Position numbers and translations under genes: made by a program. Shown piece by piece: positions 33,281-42,622 of a stretch of 64,000 bases of DNA. The first letter of the stretch is position 1. Every line of letters starts with the position of its first letter. Under the pieces are notes generated by a model. That model was not told the origin of the DNA. It was given only the letters and a program-made list of their open reading frames with translations, and made no database searches. Location of the stretch: NCBI GenBank assembly GCA_947258785.1, contig CAMYJT010000002.1:124001-188000 (forward strand), in the 5' to 3' direction. The stretch comes from an uncultured Gammaproteobacteria bacterium (GTDB lineage Bacteria > Pseudomonadota > Gammaproteobacteria > Arenicellales > JAANXG01).

Positions 33281-34381
33281 ATGTGTAGTCGAATACGACT
33301 GTTGTGCGGCGCCGTCCTGGCGATGGCGCTGCTGGCTACCGGCTCGGCGATGGCCGGTAAAGTCAAGATACGGGTGCAATCCGTCATCCCGGCCAAGGCC
33401 GACGAGGTCACGATGCTCAATGACTTCGGCGCTAACGTCGGTGCGCTGACCAACGGCGAAGTCGAAATCGAGGTCTTGCCGGCCGGCGCAGTGGTTGGCG
33501 TCAAGGAGACCCTCGAGGCAGTGGATAAAGGCCTGATCGAAGGCGGGTTCGCCTGGACCCATTACTGGTCCGGCTACCATCCGGCGGCGATGTTATTTGG
33601 TTCGCCCGTGGCGGGTGCGGGGGTTGGCATCGACAACATTGCCTGGGTGTCCTGGTTCATGTACGGCGGCGGTAGGGAGCTGTACGACGAGCTTTGGAAG
33701 GAAATGGGCATGAACATCAAGGGTCTTATGTTGCAGCCGGTGGGTCCCGAGGCCCTCGGTTGGTTCAAAGAACCCATCAACAGCATGGCGGATTTCCGCA
33801 AGTATCGTTTCCGCACCCCCCCGGGCATCCCCGGACAGACTTATAAGGACATCGGTGTCGCCGCGGTGGCCATGGGCGGTGGTGACATTCTACCGGCCCT
33901 GGAAAAGGGTGTGATTGACGCCGCGGAGTGGTGCTGCCCGAAACCGGACCTGGTCTACGGCTTTCAGAAGGTACTCAAACACTATTATCTGCAGGGCCTG
34001 CATCAAGTAGTCGTCAACGCGGACATCTACATCAATGGTGATGTCTGGAAGAAACTGACCCCGCACCAGCAAAAGGCCATGGAAGTGGCAGCGGACGCGT
34101 CTTTGATTCGATCCCTCAGCTACCGCATCTTCGAGAACGGTAAGGCCTTGAAGGAGCTCACCGAGCAACACGGCGTGATCCTCCACGATACGCCCGCGGA
34201 CTACTTCACCGAATACATGGAGGCCGCCAGGGCGTCGCTCGAGAAAAATGCCGCCGACAACGCATTCTTCAAAAAGGTCTGGGAGTCGCAAAAGGCGTTC
34301 GCCGACATTGCCGTACCATTCTGGGCCGGCGCCCAGACGTCGAATGCCAATCTCGGCATGGCCTACGCCAAGAAGAAGTGA
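33281..34381 (+). CDS. TRAP transporter substrate-binding protein (DctP family)
   Basis: A 366-residue periplasmic protein. Signal peptide at residues 1-25 (LLCGAVLAMALLATGSAMA), then a DctP-type binding domain with the conserved Arg motif in FRKYRFRTPPGIPGQ, and AAEWCCPKPDLVYGFQKV, which resembles the TakP branch that binds alpha-keto acids through a metal ion. The ligand of this member is unknown; the downstream dehydrogenase remnants suggest a hydroxy-acid or sulfonate diol. ATG 33281 has a strong GGAGGAGA site. Controlled by the mirrored LacI operators and followed by a 13-bp hairpin. Confidence 0.93.
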   Translation: MCSRIRLLCGAVLAMALLATGSAMAGKVKIRVQSVIPAKADEVTMLNDFGANVGALTNGEVEIEVLPAGAVVGVKETLEAVDKGLIEGGFAWTHYWSGYHPAAMLFGSPVAGAGVGIDNIAWVSWFMYGGGRELYDELWKEMGMNIKGLMLQPVGPEALGWFKEPINSMADFRKYRFRTPPGIPGQTYKDIGVAAVAMGGGDILPALEKGVIDAAEWCCPKPDLVYGFQKVLKHYYLQGLHQVVVNADIYINGDVWKKLTPHQQKAMEVAADASLIRSLSYRIFENGKALKELTEQHGVILHDTPADYFTEYMEAARASLEKNAADNAFFKKVWESQKAFADIAVPFWAGAQTSNANLGMAYAKKK

Positions 34382-34417
34382 CGCCGCACGCGGCAGGTCA
34401 CGTCGTAATTTGACAAC

Positions 34418-34446
34418 GTAAAGCGGGTCGATACGACCCGCTTTAC
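34418..34446 (+). terminator. Intra-operon hairpin between dctP and dctQ genes
   Basis: A perfect 13-bp stem (GTAAAGCGGGTCG and CGACCCGCTTTAC) with loop ATA. No T-run follows, so it is more likely a transcript-stabilising or partial terminator element that raises binding-protein levels above the membrane subunits. Confidence 0.6.
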
Positions 34447-34471
34447 GCCTTCGCTGCCTAACGCCACTGTC

Positions 34472-35059
34472 ATGCCCGAAATCGGCGACGAACTCATAGC
34501 CGAGCGCAGGCCGGATTCCCCCGGTACGCTGCCCGACGACATGCCGCGTTGGATGGCCGGCACCATCACGTGGATCGACTGGTTCAGTCTGTGGGTGGGC
34601 CGCATTGTCTGCTGGCTCACCGTCCCCCTGTTCACCGCCATGGTTTACGAAATCATCGCGCGCTATGCGTTTACCGCGCCGACCATGTGGGCCTACGACA
34701 TCAGCCGCATGCTTTACGGTGCCTTGTTCATGCTTGGCGCCGGCTACGCCCTCTCCAAGGGTGTGCACATCCGTGCCGATTTCGTGTATCGCAACTGGTC
34801 GGCGCGAACCCAGGGCATCGTTGATGCCACACTCTACCTGGTGTTCTACTTTCCAGGGCTCATTGTCTTTCTATGGATGGCGACGGACTTCGCCTATCTG
34901 GCCTGGTTCCGGGGCGAACGCGGCATGGACACCGCATGGATGCCCCACATGGGGCCGATCAAGACGGTGTTGCCCGTCGGAATCATACTCCTGCTCATTC
35001 AAGGTGTGTCCGAAACACTGAAAAGCGTCTACGCCGCGACCCGAGGACGGTGGCCATGA
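34472..35059 (+). CDS. TRAP transporter small permease (DctQ family)
   Basis: A 195-residue membrane protein with four membrane segments, typical of DctQ. The motifs IIARYAFTAPTMWAYDISRMLYGALFMLGAGYALSKG and VHIRADF are conserved in the family. It forms the small subunit of the secondary transporter with DctM. ATG 34472 has no strong Shine-Dalgarno. Its stop overlaps the next start (ATGA at 35056). Confidence 0.93.
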   Translation: MPEIGDELIAERRPDSPGTLPDDMPRWMAGTITWIDWFSLWVGRIVCWLTVPLFTAMVYEIIARYAFTAPTMWAYDISRMLYGALFMLGAGYALSKGVHIRADFVYRNWSARTQGIVDATLYLVFYFPGLIVFLWMATDFAYLAWFRGERGMDTAWMPHMGPIKTVLPVGIILLLIQGVSETLKSVYAATRGRWP

Positions 35060-36375
35060 GCAACGAAATTCTCGGCATGTTCCTCATCGGCACCATGTTG
35101 TTCGCCATCTTCATTGGCTTTCCGATCTCCTTTACGCTGATTTTTCTGGGCTTCGTGTTTGGCTACCTCGGATTCGGAAAGCTGGTGTTCTACCTGATGA
35201 CCTTCCAGTTCTCCAACGTAATGCTGGAGCAGACCCTTGCCGCGGTGCCATTGTTCGTGTTCATGGGCATACTCATGGAGCAGGCGGGGCTCATGGAACG
35301 CCTGTTCCAGGCGGTGCAGCTGATGCTCTCGCGTGTTCGCGGGGCGCTGTTCATAGCGGTCCTGTTCGTTTCGACGATCTTCGCGGCAGCAACCGGAATC
35401 GTCGGCGCATCCGTGACCATACTCGGCATCATGGCGGCTAAGACCATGAATCGCTCTAAATACGACGTAAGACTTGCGGCCGGCACCATTACCGCCGGAG
35501 GAACGCTCGGCATCCTGATTCCGCCAAGCATTATGCTGGTGGTCATGGGCCCGATCCTGGAAGTTCCGGTCACCGACCTGTTTGCCGCCGCGGTCATCCC
35601 GGGATTCCTGCTGGCCTTCATGTACACCGGATACGCGCTGCTTCGATGCGCGCTGAACCCCAAGCTCGGTCCGGTGCTGGCCTTGGAAGACCGCGCCGAC
35701 AGCATGGCCCATATCTTCGCTGAATTTATGAAGGGACTGGTCCCGCCTGCGGCACTGGTGTTTTCCGCGCTCGGCAGCATCCTCTTCGGCCTTGCGACAC
35801 CGACGGAAGGCGCCGCCATGGGCGCGTTCGGGGCGCTGTTGTTGACCCTCGCCTACCGACGCCTCACGTGGGGTGGCCTGCAGACTGCACTGGTCAAGAC
35901 CCTCGAGATATCGACGCTGATACTGTTCCTGGTCGCGGCATCGAATTTCTTCGGCGCGGTGTTTTCGCGGCTCGGCACCCCGACCATGCTCACCGAGTAC
36001 CTGCTGACCCTGGATTTGTCACCGATGGTCATCCTAGCCATGATCATGGCGCTTATTTTTCTGTTGGGGTGGCCCCTGGAATGGGTGCCGATCGTGCTCA
36101 TCATAATCCCGATCCTGCTGCCGCTCATCGACCAGCTGGGGTTCAACCTGACCTGGTTCGGGATACTGGTGGCGGTCAACTTGCAGACGGCGTGGCTGTC
36201 GCCGCCGGTGGCGTTGTCCGCCTATTTCCTCAAAGGGGTGGTCCCCGAGTGGGACCTGAGGGACATCTATGCCGGTATGATTCAGTTCATGGGCATCCAA
36301 GTTATCGGATTGTTGCTGATTATTTTCTTTCCTCAGATAGCGCTCTGGCTGCCGAGCTTGATTTACACGAAATGA
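35056..36375 (+). CDS. TRAP transporter large permease (DctM family)
   Basis: A 439-residue polytopic protein with about 12 membrane segments and the DctM signatures GIVGASVTILGIMAAKTM, AGGTLGILIPPSIMLVVMG and TPTEGAAMGAFGALL. It carries the sodium-coupled transport path. ATG 35056 overlaps the DctQ stop by four bases (ATGA), showing translational coupling. Only 33 nt after its stop begins a broken HisD/HpsN-like remnant. Confidence 0.95.
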   Translation: MSNEILGMFLIGTMLFAIFIGFPISFTLIFLGFVFGYLGFGKLVFYLMTFQFSNVMLEQTLAAVPLFVFMGILMEQAGLMERLFQAVQLMLSRVRGALFIAVLFVSTIFAAATGIVGASVTILGIMAAKTMNRSKYDVRLAAGTITAGGTLGILIPPSIMLVVMGPILEVPVTDLFAAAVIPGFLLAFMYTGYALLRCALNPKLGPVLALEDRADSMAHIFAEFMKGLVPPAALVFSALGSILFGLATPTEGAAMGAFGALLLTLAYRRLTWGGLQTALVKTLEISTLILFLVAASNFFGAVFSRLGTPTMLTEYLLTLDLSPMVILAMIMALIFLLGWPLEWVPIVLIIIPILLPLIDQLGFNLTWFGILVAVNLQTAWLSPPVALSAYFLKGVVPEWDLRDIYAGMIQFMGIQVIGLLLIIFFPQIALWLPSLIYTK

Positions 36376-36408
36376 CATCGTTCTACCAGGCCAGCAGCGA
36401 GTTCCTAA

Positions 36409-36534
36409 ACCATCCAATTTCTTAAAAGAGCGATCAAAACAGCCGCGAGTGACGAAGGCGCGATCCGCGAGGTGGCCGCGAACATACTTGCCGACATCGA
36501 TAGCGGCGGCGAAGCAAAGCGCTCGAAACACTAG
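36409..36534 (+). pseudogene. HisD/HpsN-like dehydrogenase, 5' remnant
   Basis: Forty-one codons (TIQFLKRAIKTAASDEG, then REVAANILADIDSGGEAK) ending in TAG match the N-terminus of histidinol dehydrogenase-like enzymes that accompany TRAP transporters, such as sulfopropanediol 3-dehydrogenase (HpsN). No start codon precedes it (an in-frame TAA is directly upstream), and the remaining about 390 residues are missing. The gene would have been the fourth in the TRAP operon. Confidence 0.6.
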
Positions 36535-36539
36535 CCGGC

Positions 36540-36890
36540 GTGCCGCCGTCGGAGTTCTGCAATCTGCACGGCAAAGTCGCTCTGGTGACCCGGGCCTCGT
36601 CCGGCATCAGGCGGCAGCACGCTCTCCGCCTGGCCGGCGCCAAGGTTGTCACACTCGGTCAGCGCCTGCTCGCCGGTATTGAGCAGAACGGCGACAGCGC
36701 TGGGGCCGCATCATCAATATCGCGTCCTTGCAATCGGTCAGGGCGTTTCAAAACGGACTCGCCTACGGTGCTTCCAAGTGCGGCATAGCCCAATTGACGC
36801 GGGCGATGGCCGAGGCCTGGTCTTCGCGGGGCATCAACGGCAATGCCATAGCGCCGGGTTTATTCTGGACCGAGATGACCGCAGCGGTAG
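36540..36890 (+). pseudogene. Short-chain dehydrogenase (SDR), degraded
   Basis: Two frames together carry an SDR. Frame 1 has LHGKVALVTRASSGIRRQHALRL, with the nucleotide-binding TGxxxGIG damaged to TRASSGIR. After a frameshift, frame 2 (from about 36704) has [26 protein letters not shown] with catalytic Tyr and Lys, and [16 protein letters not shown]. About 75-100 residues between them are deleted. Gene order (TRAP, HisD-like, SDR) is that of known sulfonate diol and polyol catabolic clusters. The rest of the gap up to 37190 shows nothing recognisable. Confidence 0.75.
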
Positions 36891-37190
36891 GGAAACGCGT
36901 GGTGTTGAATCTGCTGCTAAGCTGTCGGGTATGCGACCACAGCCAGGGGCATCACTCGAACCTGTGTGTGCACCGGGAATTGATCGGCATGCGGATACCC
37001 GGTGCCGACCCGACGCCGGGTTAACCGGCAACCCTGCTTCCCGCACCCGGCCTCAATCGGCGCCACCCGGCCGGAACGGCTGCATTGCGCAGGCCGCGCA
37101 CCTGTCCGTCCCGTAGAATTTGCTGCTACGCTATGGATATATAAAGTGTTCCGCTGTATCACGGGCGGTCACAAGGTAATTTAAAGCACC

Positions 37191-39704
37191 GTGAACACAC
37201 CACCTCCGACGCCAACACCGTCCGGCCGTGCTGCACCGCGCTTGTACGTGCTCCGGTATTTTAGTCTTATCAGTGTGCTGCTCATGCTGCTTGGCTCGGC
37301 GGTGATCGCCATCACGCACTATTGGACGTTGGTAGACACGCACGTTCAGCAGGCCGAGCACCAAAGCATCTTGTTTGCCCGCGCCGCCCAGTCGCTACTC
37401 TGGCAGCAGCACCAGACATTCTTTGCCGACCGCCAACAACCGCCGCCATCGACGCAGTCCCCGCAACACGCGGATCCTGATGCTCCGTCCGTCGCCGACG
37501 ACGCCCAGCGTGAAGATCGACAACAACTGGACACGCTCTTCGCACCGCTGCTGGACCATTCGAATATTATTAAATTCAAACTTTACAACCGCGACGGGCT
37601 GACTTTGTATTCCACACGGTTCGAGGAGATCGGTCAGTCGCACGCCTGGAGTCGCGGTTTTCAGGAGGCGGTGGGCGGCGTACCGTTTTCCGAATTAATT
37701 AACTGGAAGACTACCCATGAGGTCTTGTCCACCGCCTCCGAGTACGTCGAAACCTACTTCCCGGTGCTGACCGTGCCCGATAACCGGATTGTCGGGGTGT
37801 TTGAGATCTACGTCGATGTCGGCCCCGAGTTGGGCTCGATACGAATAGCCGCCGCCAAACAAGGCGGTCTTCTCGCGGGCTTATTCACGCTCCTGTTTCT
37901 GTTGATCCGTTACGCTGACAGGACGGTCCGACGACAGGAGGTCGCCCGCACACAGGAGCTGATCAAAGCCCACAGTGCCGTGAGCGACAGCGAAGCCAGG
38001 TTTCGCGGCATCGCCGAATCCGCCCATGATGCCATCGTGCTGATGGATAGTCGCGGCGTCGTTACCTACTGGAATCGCGCGTCGGAGGATATGTTCGGCT
38101 TCCAGGCCAACGAAATCATCGGCAGATCTTTGCATGAGCTGATTGTTCCAAGTCGCTACCATGAACAGGTCTCCAGAGGCCTTTCAGCATTCAAAACCAC
38201 CGGTTCCGGATCCCTGGTCAACAGGACGGTCGAATTCTATGCGCTCCGTCGCAATGGCGATGAGTTTCCGGTGGAGCTATCGATATCCGGCGTCGCCATC
38301 GGCAGTGAGTGGCAAGCGTTCGGTCAGGTGCGGGACATAACAGAACGGCGCAAAAACGAACAGCAGCTGGTCTACCTCGCCACCCACGATACCCTCACCG
38401 GCCTGCCGAACCGCAGCCTACTCGAAGACCGCCTGGCACAGGCCATCATCCACGCCAGACGCTATGGCGGACTCATCGCCACACTGTTTCTCGACCTGGA
38501 CCAGTTTAAACTGGTCAACGACAATCTGGGCCACGATAGCGGAGACCGGCTCATCAATATCGTCGCGGAACGTTTGCACCAATCGGTGCGCGAAGGTGAT
38601 ACAGTGAGCCGGTTCGGCGGCGACGAGTTCGTCGTCATTCTGGCCGAACTGAAGTCCGAGAACGACGCCAAAGAAGTCGTCGAAAAGATAATACACAACC
38701 AACGCAATCCGATTAATATCGGCAACCACACTTTGAACACCACCTGCAGCATCGGCGTCAGCCTGTTCCCGAAGGACGGCTTGGACGTGGAAGCGCTGTT
38801 CAAGTGCGCCGACATCGCCATGTACCAGGCCAAGGGTTTCGGCGGTAACCAGTGCAGATTTTACACTCCGGAAATGGTTGCCGGCCTGTCGAAGAGAATG
38901 CTGATGCGCGGGGCACTGCATCAGGCGTTGGAACGTGGAGAACTGGTGCTGCACTACCAACCACAATTCGATCTGCTCAGCGGCGATCTGGTCTCCGCAG
39001 AGGCCTTGCTGCGCTGGCAGCGTGGCGACGGGACCCTGGTCCTCCCACAGGAATTTATTCCCCTGGCCGAGGAGACCGGCTTGATCGTACCGATTGGGGA
39101 ATGGGTACTCGCTGCGGCCTGCGGTCAGGTCAAGATCTGGCACCAAGGCGAGCTGCCGGAGGCGCGCGTGGCGATCAACCTTTCGGCTCGGCAATTCGAC
39201 AGCGAGGACATCGCAACGCTGGTCGAGGCGGCGCTCACCGACGTTGGGCTGGAGCCCCGTTACCTGGATATCGAGCTCACCGAGAGTCTGATCATGCAGA
39301 ATCCGGAACGGGCAATCACCACATTCAAACGTATCAAGGCCATGGGTGTCGGCGTGTCCATCGACGATTTCGGCACCGGATACTCGAGCTTGAGCTATCT
39401 GAAGCGGTTTCCCCTCGATCGGGTGAAGATCGACCGGTCCTTCGTGCGAGACCTGACAACCGACCCGGATGACGAGGTCATCGTGTTGACCATCATCGCG
39501 ATGGCGCACAACCTGCGGTTTCGAGTCGTTGCCGAGGGTGTGGAAAACGAGGCCCAACTCCGTTTCCTGCGCGAACACGGCTGTGACGAGGTCCAGGGCT
39601 ATGTATGTGGAAAACCGGTGCCAGCACAGCGTTTTACCGCGCTGGTGGCTGAAATTCGTCAGCATTTACAACGAATAGAGTACCAAGAGGCGTCGGCCAG
39701 CTAA
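37191..39704 (+). CDS. Membrane sensor GGDEF-EAL protein with PAS domain
   Basis: An 837-residue protein. N-terminal TM near residues 25-45, a periplasmic sensor region with a Pro/Gln-rich stretch, a second TM near 228-240, a PAS domain at about 265-385 (AHDAIVLMDSRGVVTYWNRASEDMFG), then GGDEF (SRFGGDEFVVIL) and EAL (SAEALLRWQRG, DDFGTGYSS, KIDRSFVRD) domains. The RxxD inhibitory site is present (REGD). Both activities look intact. Its start is GTG at 37191. Function is synthesis and breakdown of c-di-GMP in response to an unknown signal. Confidence 0.92.
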   Translation: MNTPPPTPTPSGRAAPRLYVLRYFSLISVLLMLLGSAVIAITHYWTLVDTHVQQAEHQSILFARAAQSLLWQQHQTFFADRQQPPPSTQSPQHADPDAPSVADDAQREDRQQLDTLFAPLLDHSNIIKFKLYNRDGLTLYSTRFEEIGQSHAWSRGFQEAVGGVPFSELINWKTTHEVLSTASEYVETYFPVLTVPDNRIVGVFEIYVDVGPELGSIRIAAAKQGGLLAGLFTLLFLLIRYADRTVRRQEVARTQELIKAHSAVSDSEARFRGIAESAHDAIVLMDSRGVVTYWNRASEDMFGFQANEIIGRSLHELIVPSRYHEQVSRGLSAFKTTGSGSLVNRTVEFYALRRNGDEFPVELSISGVAIGSEWQAFGQVRDITERRKNEQQLVYLATHDTLTGLPNRSLLEDRLAQAIIHARRYGGLIATLFLDLDQFKLVNDNLGHDSGDRLINIVAERLHQSVREGDTVSRFGGDEFVVILAELKSENDAKEVVEKIIHNQRNPINIGNHTLNTTCSIGVSLFPKDGLDVEALFKCADIAMYQAKGFGGNQCRFYTPEMVAGLSKRMLMRGALHQALERGELVLHYQPQFDLLSGDLVSAEALLRWQRGDGTLVLPQEFIPLAEETGLIVPIGEWVLAAACGQVKIWHQGELPEARVAINLSARQFDSEDIATLVEAALTDVGLEPRYLDIELTESLIMQNPERAITTFKRIKAMGVGVSIDDFGTGYSSLSYLKRFPLDRVKIDRSFVRDLTTDPDDEVIVLTIIAMAHNLRFRVVAEGVENEAQLRFLREHGCDEVQGYVCGKPVPAQRFTALVAEIRQHLQRIEYQEASAS

Positions 39705-39983
39705 CGGTGTGCCGACCGGTACGGGCTAAGTGGCCGTTGTCGACCAGATTACCGATTGTCCATGCGCTATACTTAAAGACATTAAAACACTATGACGACG
39801 ATACAAAGACCCGTAGCGGCGCCACTGGCTAATCCGGACACCTCCAAATTACGATCGGGCGGGAAATCTAATGGCATTCCTAGCAATCGCCTCGCAGCCA
39901 TGCCGGCGGCGTGAACGGTCTGACCCGGCGTTGCAGACAGAGCTTTACGCCGTTAACCGGCCTAGTAATCGACAGGCCCACTG

Positions 39984-41288
39984 ATGGCACCGATGTCACT
40001 GTCCATGCGCCCCCGGCTGCTGCTGGTCATCGGCGCGATGTTGTTGCCGCTGACTATTCTAGCCGTAGTGAGCTATTTTCTTTTCCAACGCATCGAGCAC
40101 GTGGTCAATGAAACCGTCGAGGAGGTTCGACAGGAGTTGCTGCCGATCATGGAACTGCGGACTCTGCTGGAACGGGCCGCCATGCCGCCGAACGATTACC
40201 TGTTCCACGGCAGTACCCATGAGCAGAAAATTTTCGAGCGCCTGACTGCACAAATCAACGCGAAGTTCGACATGCTTAAAGCATCGCATTTCGGCTCGGA
40301 GGACGAGCGCTCCGCGGTGCGCGACAGCCGCCGTCACTGGCACACCGCCCACAGTCTGGGGCAGGCCTTGGTGACGCTTTCGTACCCGCTTGCCGACAAG
40401 CAGAGGGCCGCCATGCACATGGAGACGTTCGACTCCCTCATCGACCAGGCCGTTGATGATCTCAGTCGCGTATATCTGGCGGCGGCCGATGAATTGGGGC
40501 AATACACAACCCACGCGGAGGACATCAAAAACAACGTTGGCACCACGGTGATATTGGTCCTTATGGCGACTTTCTTGCTGGCCATCATCGGTGGCATCAT
40601 GCTGTCACGCACCATTCTTATTCCTCTGAGAATCCTGGATCGGTGCGCCTCGCGGCTCGGCAGGGGCGAGTTGGACTATCGAGTTGAGCTGGCCCGGGAC
40701 GACGAATTCGGCCGCCTGGGCAGGACTTTCAACGAAATGGCGGAAAAAATTGAGCGACTCGCGACCCACGACGGCCTCACCGGCCTCTATGACCGGCGCG
40801 CCTTCGGCCGTCTGCTCGATGAAGAGATCCAACGCTCGATACGCGGCGGGCGCCCGTTTTCACTGCTGATGATCGATGTGGATAATTTCAAAAACATCAA
40901 CGATACGTTCGGGCACCCGACCGGCGATGAAGTCCTGCGCACGCTGGCGACGATTCTGACCCGCGATGTGCGTACCGTGGATCGTGTCGCCCGCATCGGT
41001 GGTGAGGAGTTCGTCGTCATCATGCCGGATACCACAGGAGCGGATGCCGCGGAGATCGCCGAACGGATTCGCCAGGTGGTGGCTGATCAAGACCTGCGCA
41101 CCCCGGAAGACCGTCCGATCAAGTTTACCGTGAGCGTCGGTGTCGCCACGAACCCAAGCGACGCGGAATCCTCCGAGCCGCTGCTCGCTGCGGCGGACGA
41201 GGCGCTCTACCAGGCCAAGGCTGCAGGCCGCAACTGCGTGCGTCAAGCCACGGGCCGGCGGTCTGCCAGAATTAAACAGATCCGCTGA
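39984..41288 (+). CDS. Membrane diguanylate cyclase with HAMP domain
   Basis: A 434-residue protein: TM1 (LLLVIGAMLLPLTILAVVSYF), a helical periplasmic sensor of about 150 residues resembling a four-helix bundle, TM2 (TTVILVLMATFLLAIIGGI), HAMP domain and a GGDEF domain with the active GGEEF motif (RIGGEEFVVIMP) and an RxxD inhibitory site (RTVD). It should make c-di-GMP. Two starts are close, ATG 39984 and ATG 39993. The 280-bp gap before it has no supported gene. Confidence 0.92.
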   Translation: MAPMSLSMRPRLLLVIGAMLLPLTILAVVSYFLFQRIEHVVNETVEEVRQELLPIMELRTLLERAAMPPNDYLFHGSTHEQKIFERLTAQINAKFDMLKASHFGSEDERSAVRDSRRHWHTAHSLGQALVTLSYPLADKQRAAMHMETFDSLIDQAVDDLSRVYLAAADELGQYTTHAEDIKNNVGTTVILVLMATFLLAIIGGIMLSRTILIPLRILDRCASRLGRGELDYRVELARDDEFGRLGRTFNEMAEKIERLATHDGLTGLYDRRAFGRLLDEEIQRSIRGGRPFSLLMIDVDNFKNINDTFGHPTGDEVLRTLATILTRDVRTVDRVARIGGEEFVVIMPDTTGADAAEIAERIRQVVADQDLRTPEDRPIKFTVSVGVATNPSDAESSEPLLAAADEALYQAKAAGRNCVRQATGRRSARIKQIR

Positions 41289-41314
41289 ATTGCCGTCCCC
41301 CGGATCTGACCCAT

Positions 41315-42301
41315 TCAGGTGGCGGCGAGAAGGACCTTCGCCGTGGCCACAATATCGTCCGCACTCGCCCCTCTCGACAGATCGCTGATCGGCTTGGCGA
41401 AGCCTTGTAAAATCGGTCCCACTGCTCTGGCGTTGGCCAGGTACTGAGTCAGCTTGTAGGCGATATTACCGGCGTTGAGGTCCGGGAAAATCAGCACATT
41501 GGCCTGACCGGCTACGCTGCTGTCACCCCGCCACTTCAGCTCGGCAACCGACGGCACGAGCGCGCAGTCGGCCTGAAACTCGCCGTCTATCGCCAGCTCG
41601 GGTGCCCGCGTTTGGGCAATGGACACCGCCTCCTGCACCTGTCGCACTTTGGCGTGCTGCGCGCTGCCTTGCGTGGAGAAGGACAACATGGCGACCCTGG
41701 GTGACTCGTCAAACAGGCTGCGCGCACTCGACGCCGACGCCAGGGCGATGTCCGCCAGTTGCTCCGGGCTGGGGTCTATATTGACGGCGCAGTCCGCAAA
41801 AATAAACATCGCGTTCGCGTGACCACGAAAGCGGGGAATCACCATCAGAAAATAGCTCGACGGCGTCCGGATGCCGGGAGCAAGTCCGATGACCAGTTTG
41901 CCCGCCTCGATGACCCGGGAAGTTGGATTGGCCGCACCGGCAAGCAGCGCGTCGGCGTCGCCGATATGGGCCATCATTGCACCAAAGTACAATGGCCGGC
42001 GCATGAGCTGCCGGGCAATACCGGGATTGGAGCTCGGCCGCTGCGCGGCGTAGGCCGTTGCATAGCGCTCGGACAGGTCAGAGGATTTGGGATCGACGAT
42101 CTCGATGCCGTCGAGCCGGACTTGGTGACGGTTGGCGGTGCCGCCGACAGCGTCCGGGGCTCCCAGCACCACCACCCGGCCGACCCGCTCATCAATGATC
42201 CGGCGCGCCGCAAGCAGCACTCGCTCGTCGTTCCCCTCCGGCATGACCACACACTGGTCGCCGCTCTCCGGGTGTTTTACGTGTAATTCCATGGGGTCCA
42301 T
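41315..42301 (-). CDS. pta: Phosphate acetyltransferase
   Basis: A 328-residue phosphotransacetylase of the short form, without the N-terminal DRTGG/BioD-like domain. Conserved parts are MPEGNDERVLLAA, MRRPLYFGAMMAHIGDADALLAGA, PSSYFLMVIPRF, MLSFSTQGSA and FPDLNAGNIAYKLTQYLANA. It interconverts acetyl-CoA and acetyl phosphate. No ackA lies nearby. It converges on the diguanylate cyclase gene. The start is ATG 42301 or ATG 42292. A dispersed repeat lies directly upstream. Confidence 0.93.
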   Translation of the reverse strand: MDPMELHVKHPESGDQCVVMPEGNDERVLLAARRIIDERVGRVVVLGAPDAVGGTANRHQVRLDGIEIVDPKSSDLSERYATAYAAQRPSSNPGIARQLMRRPLYFGAMMAHIGDADALLAGAANPTSRVIEAGKLVIGLAPGIRTPSSYFLMVIPRFRGHANAMFIFADCAVNIDPSPEQLADIALASASSARSLFDESPRVAMLSFSTQGSAQHAKVRQVQEAVSIAQTRAPELAIDGEFQADCALVPSVAELKWRGDSSVAGQANVLIFPDLNAGNIAYKLTQYLANARAVGPILQGFAKPISDLSRGASADDIVATAKVLLAAT

Positions 42302-42311
42302 GGCGTGTCCA

Positions 42312-42475
42312 GCCCGCGCAATGCACCAAGGATCCTGGCAGCTGGCGAAGAAATCGCGCGGTTAAAACGCCGCGCTGGAACGCATAATAGTGGGGTCGGA
42401 GTTAAGCATTCCGATCCCAGTTTGATTTGAATGAAGCGCAAACTCAGGAGTTCGAGATCAAGCTTGGGGCGGGAT
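42312..42475 (+). repeat. Dispersed intergenic element, copy B (full length)
   Basis: Starts GCCCGCGCAATGCACCAAGG, continues through CGGTTAAAACGCCGCGCTGG, has a 9-bp central hairpin (42392-42400 pairing with 42410-42418, one G-T pair), then TGAATGAAGCGCAAACTCAGG and TTCGAGATCAAGC. A second small GGCGGG/CCCGCC hairpin closes it. It fills half of the 320-bp gap between pta and the HAD gene; the rest shows nothing. Confidence 0.6.
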
Positions 42476-42622
42476 AACCCCGCCACTATTCTCGGCCGCC
42501 ACCGTAAAGAATGAAGCATGGTCAATTCCGGGACGATGCACTCAGCACCTCGACCGTTGACATATAAATAGGGGCGGAACGCTTTGGGGCAATATGCCGG
42601 CCAGATCGAGGCGATGAGCAAG

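Noticed and set aside
39792..39914. 40-codon frame starting MTTIQRPVAAPL before the diguanylate cyclase
   Set aside because: No Shine-Dalgarno, no similarity, and composition does not stand out.
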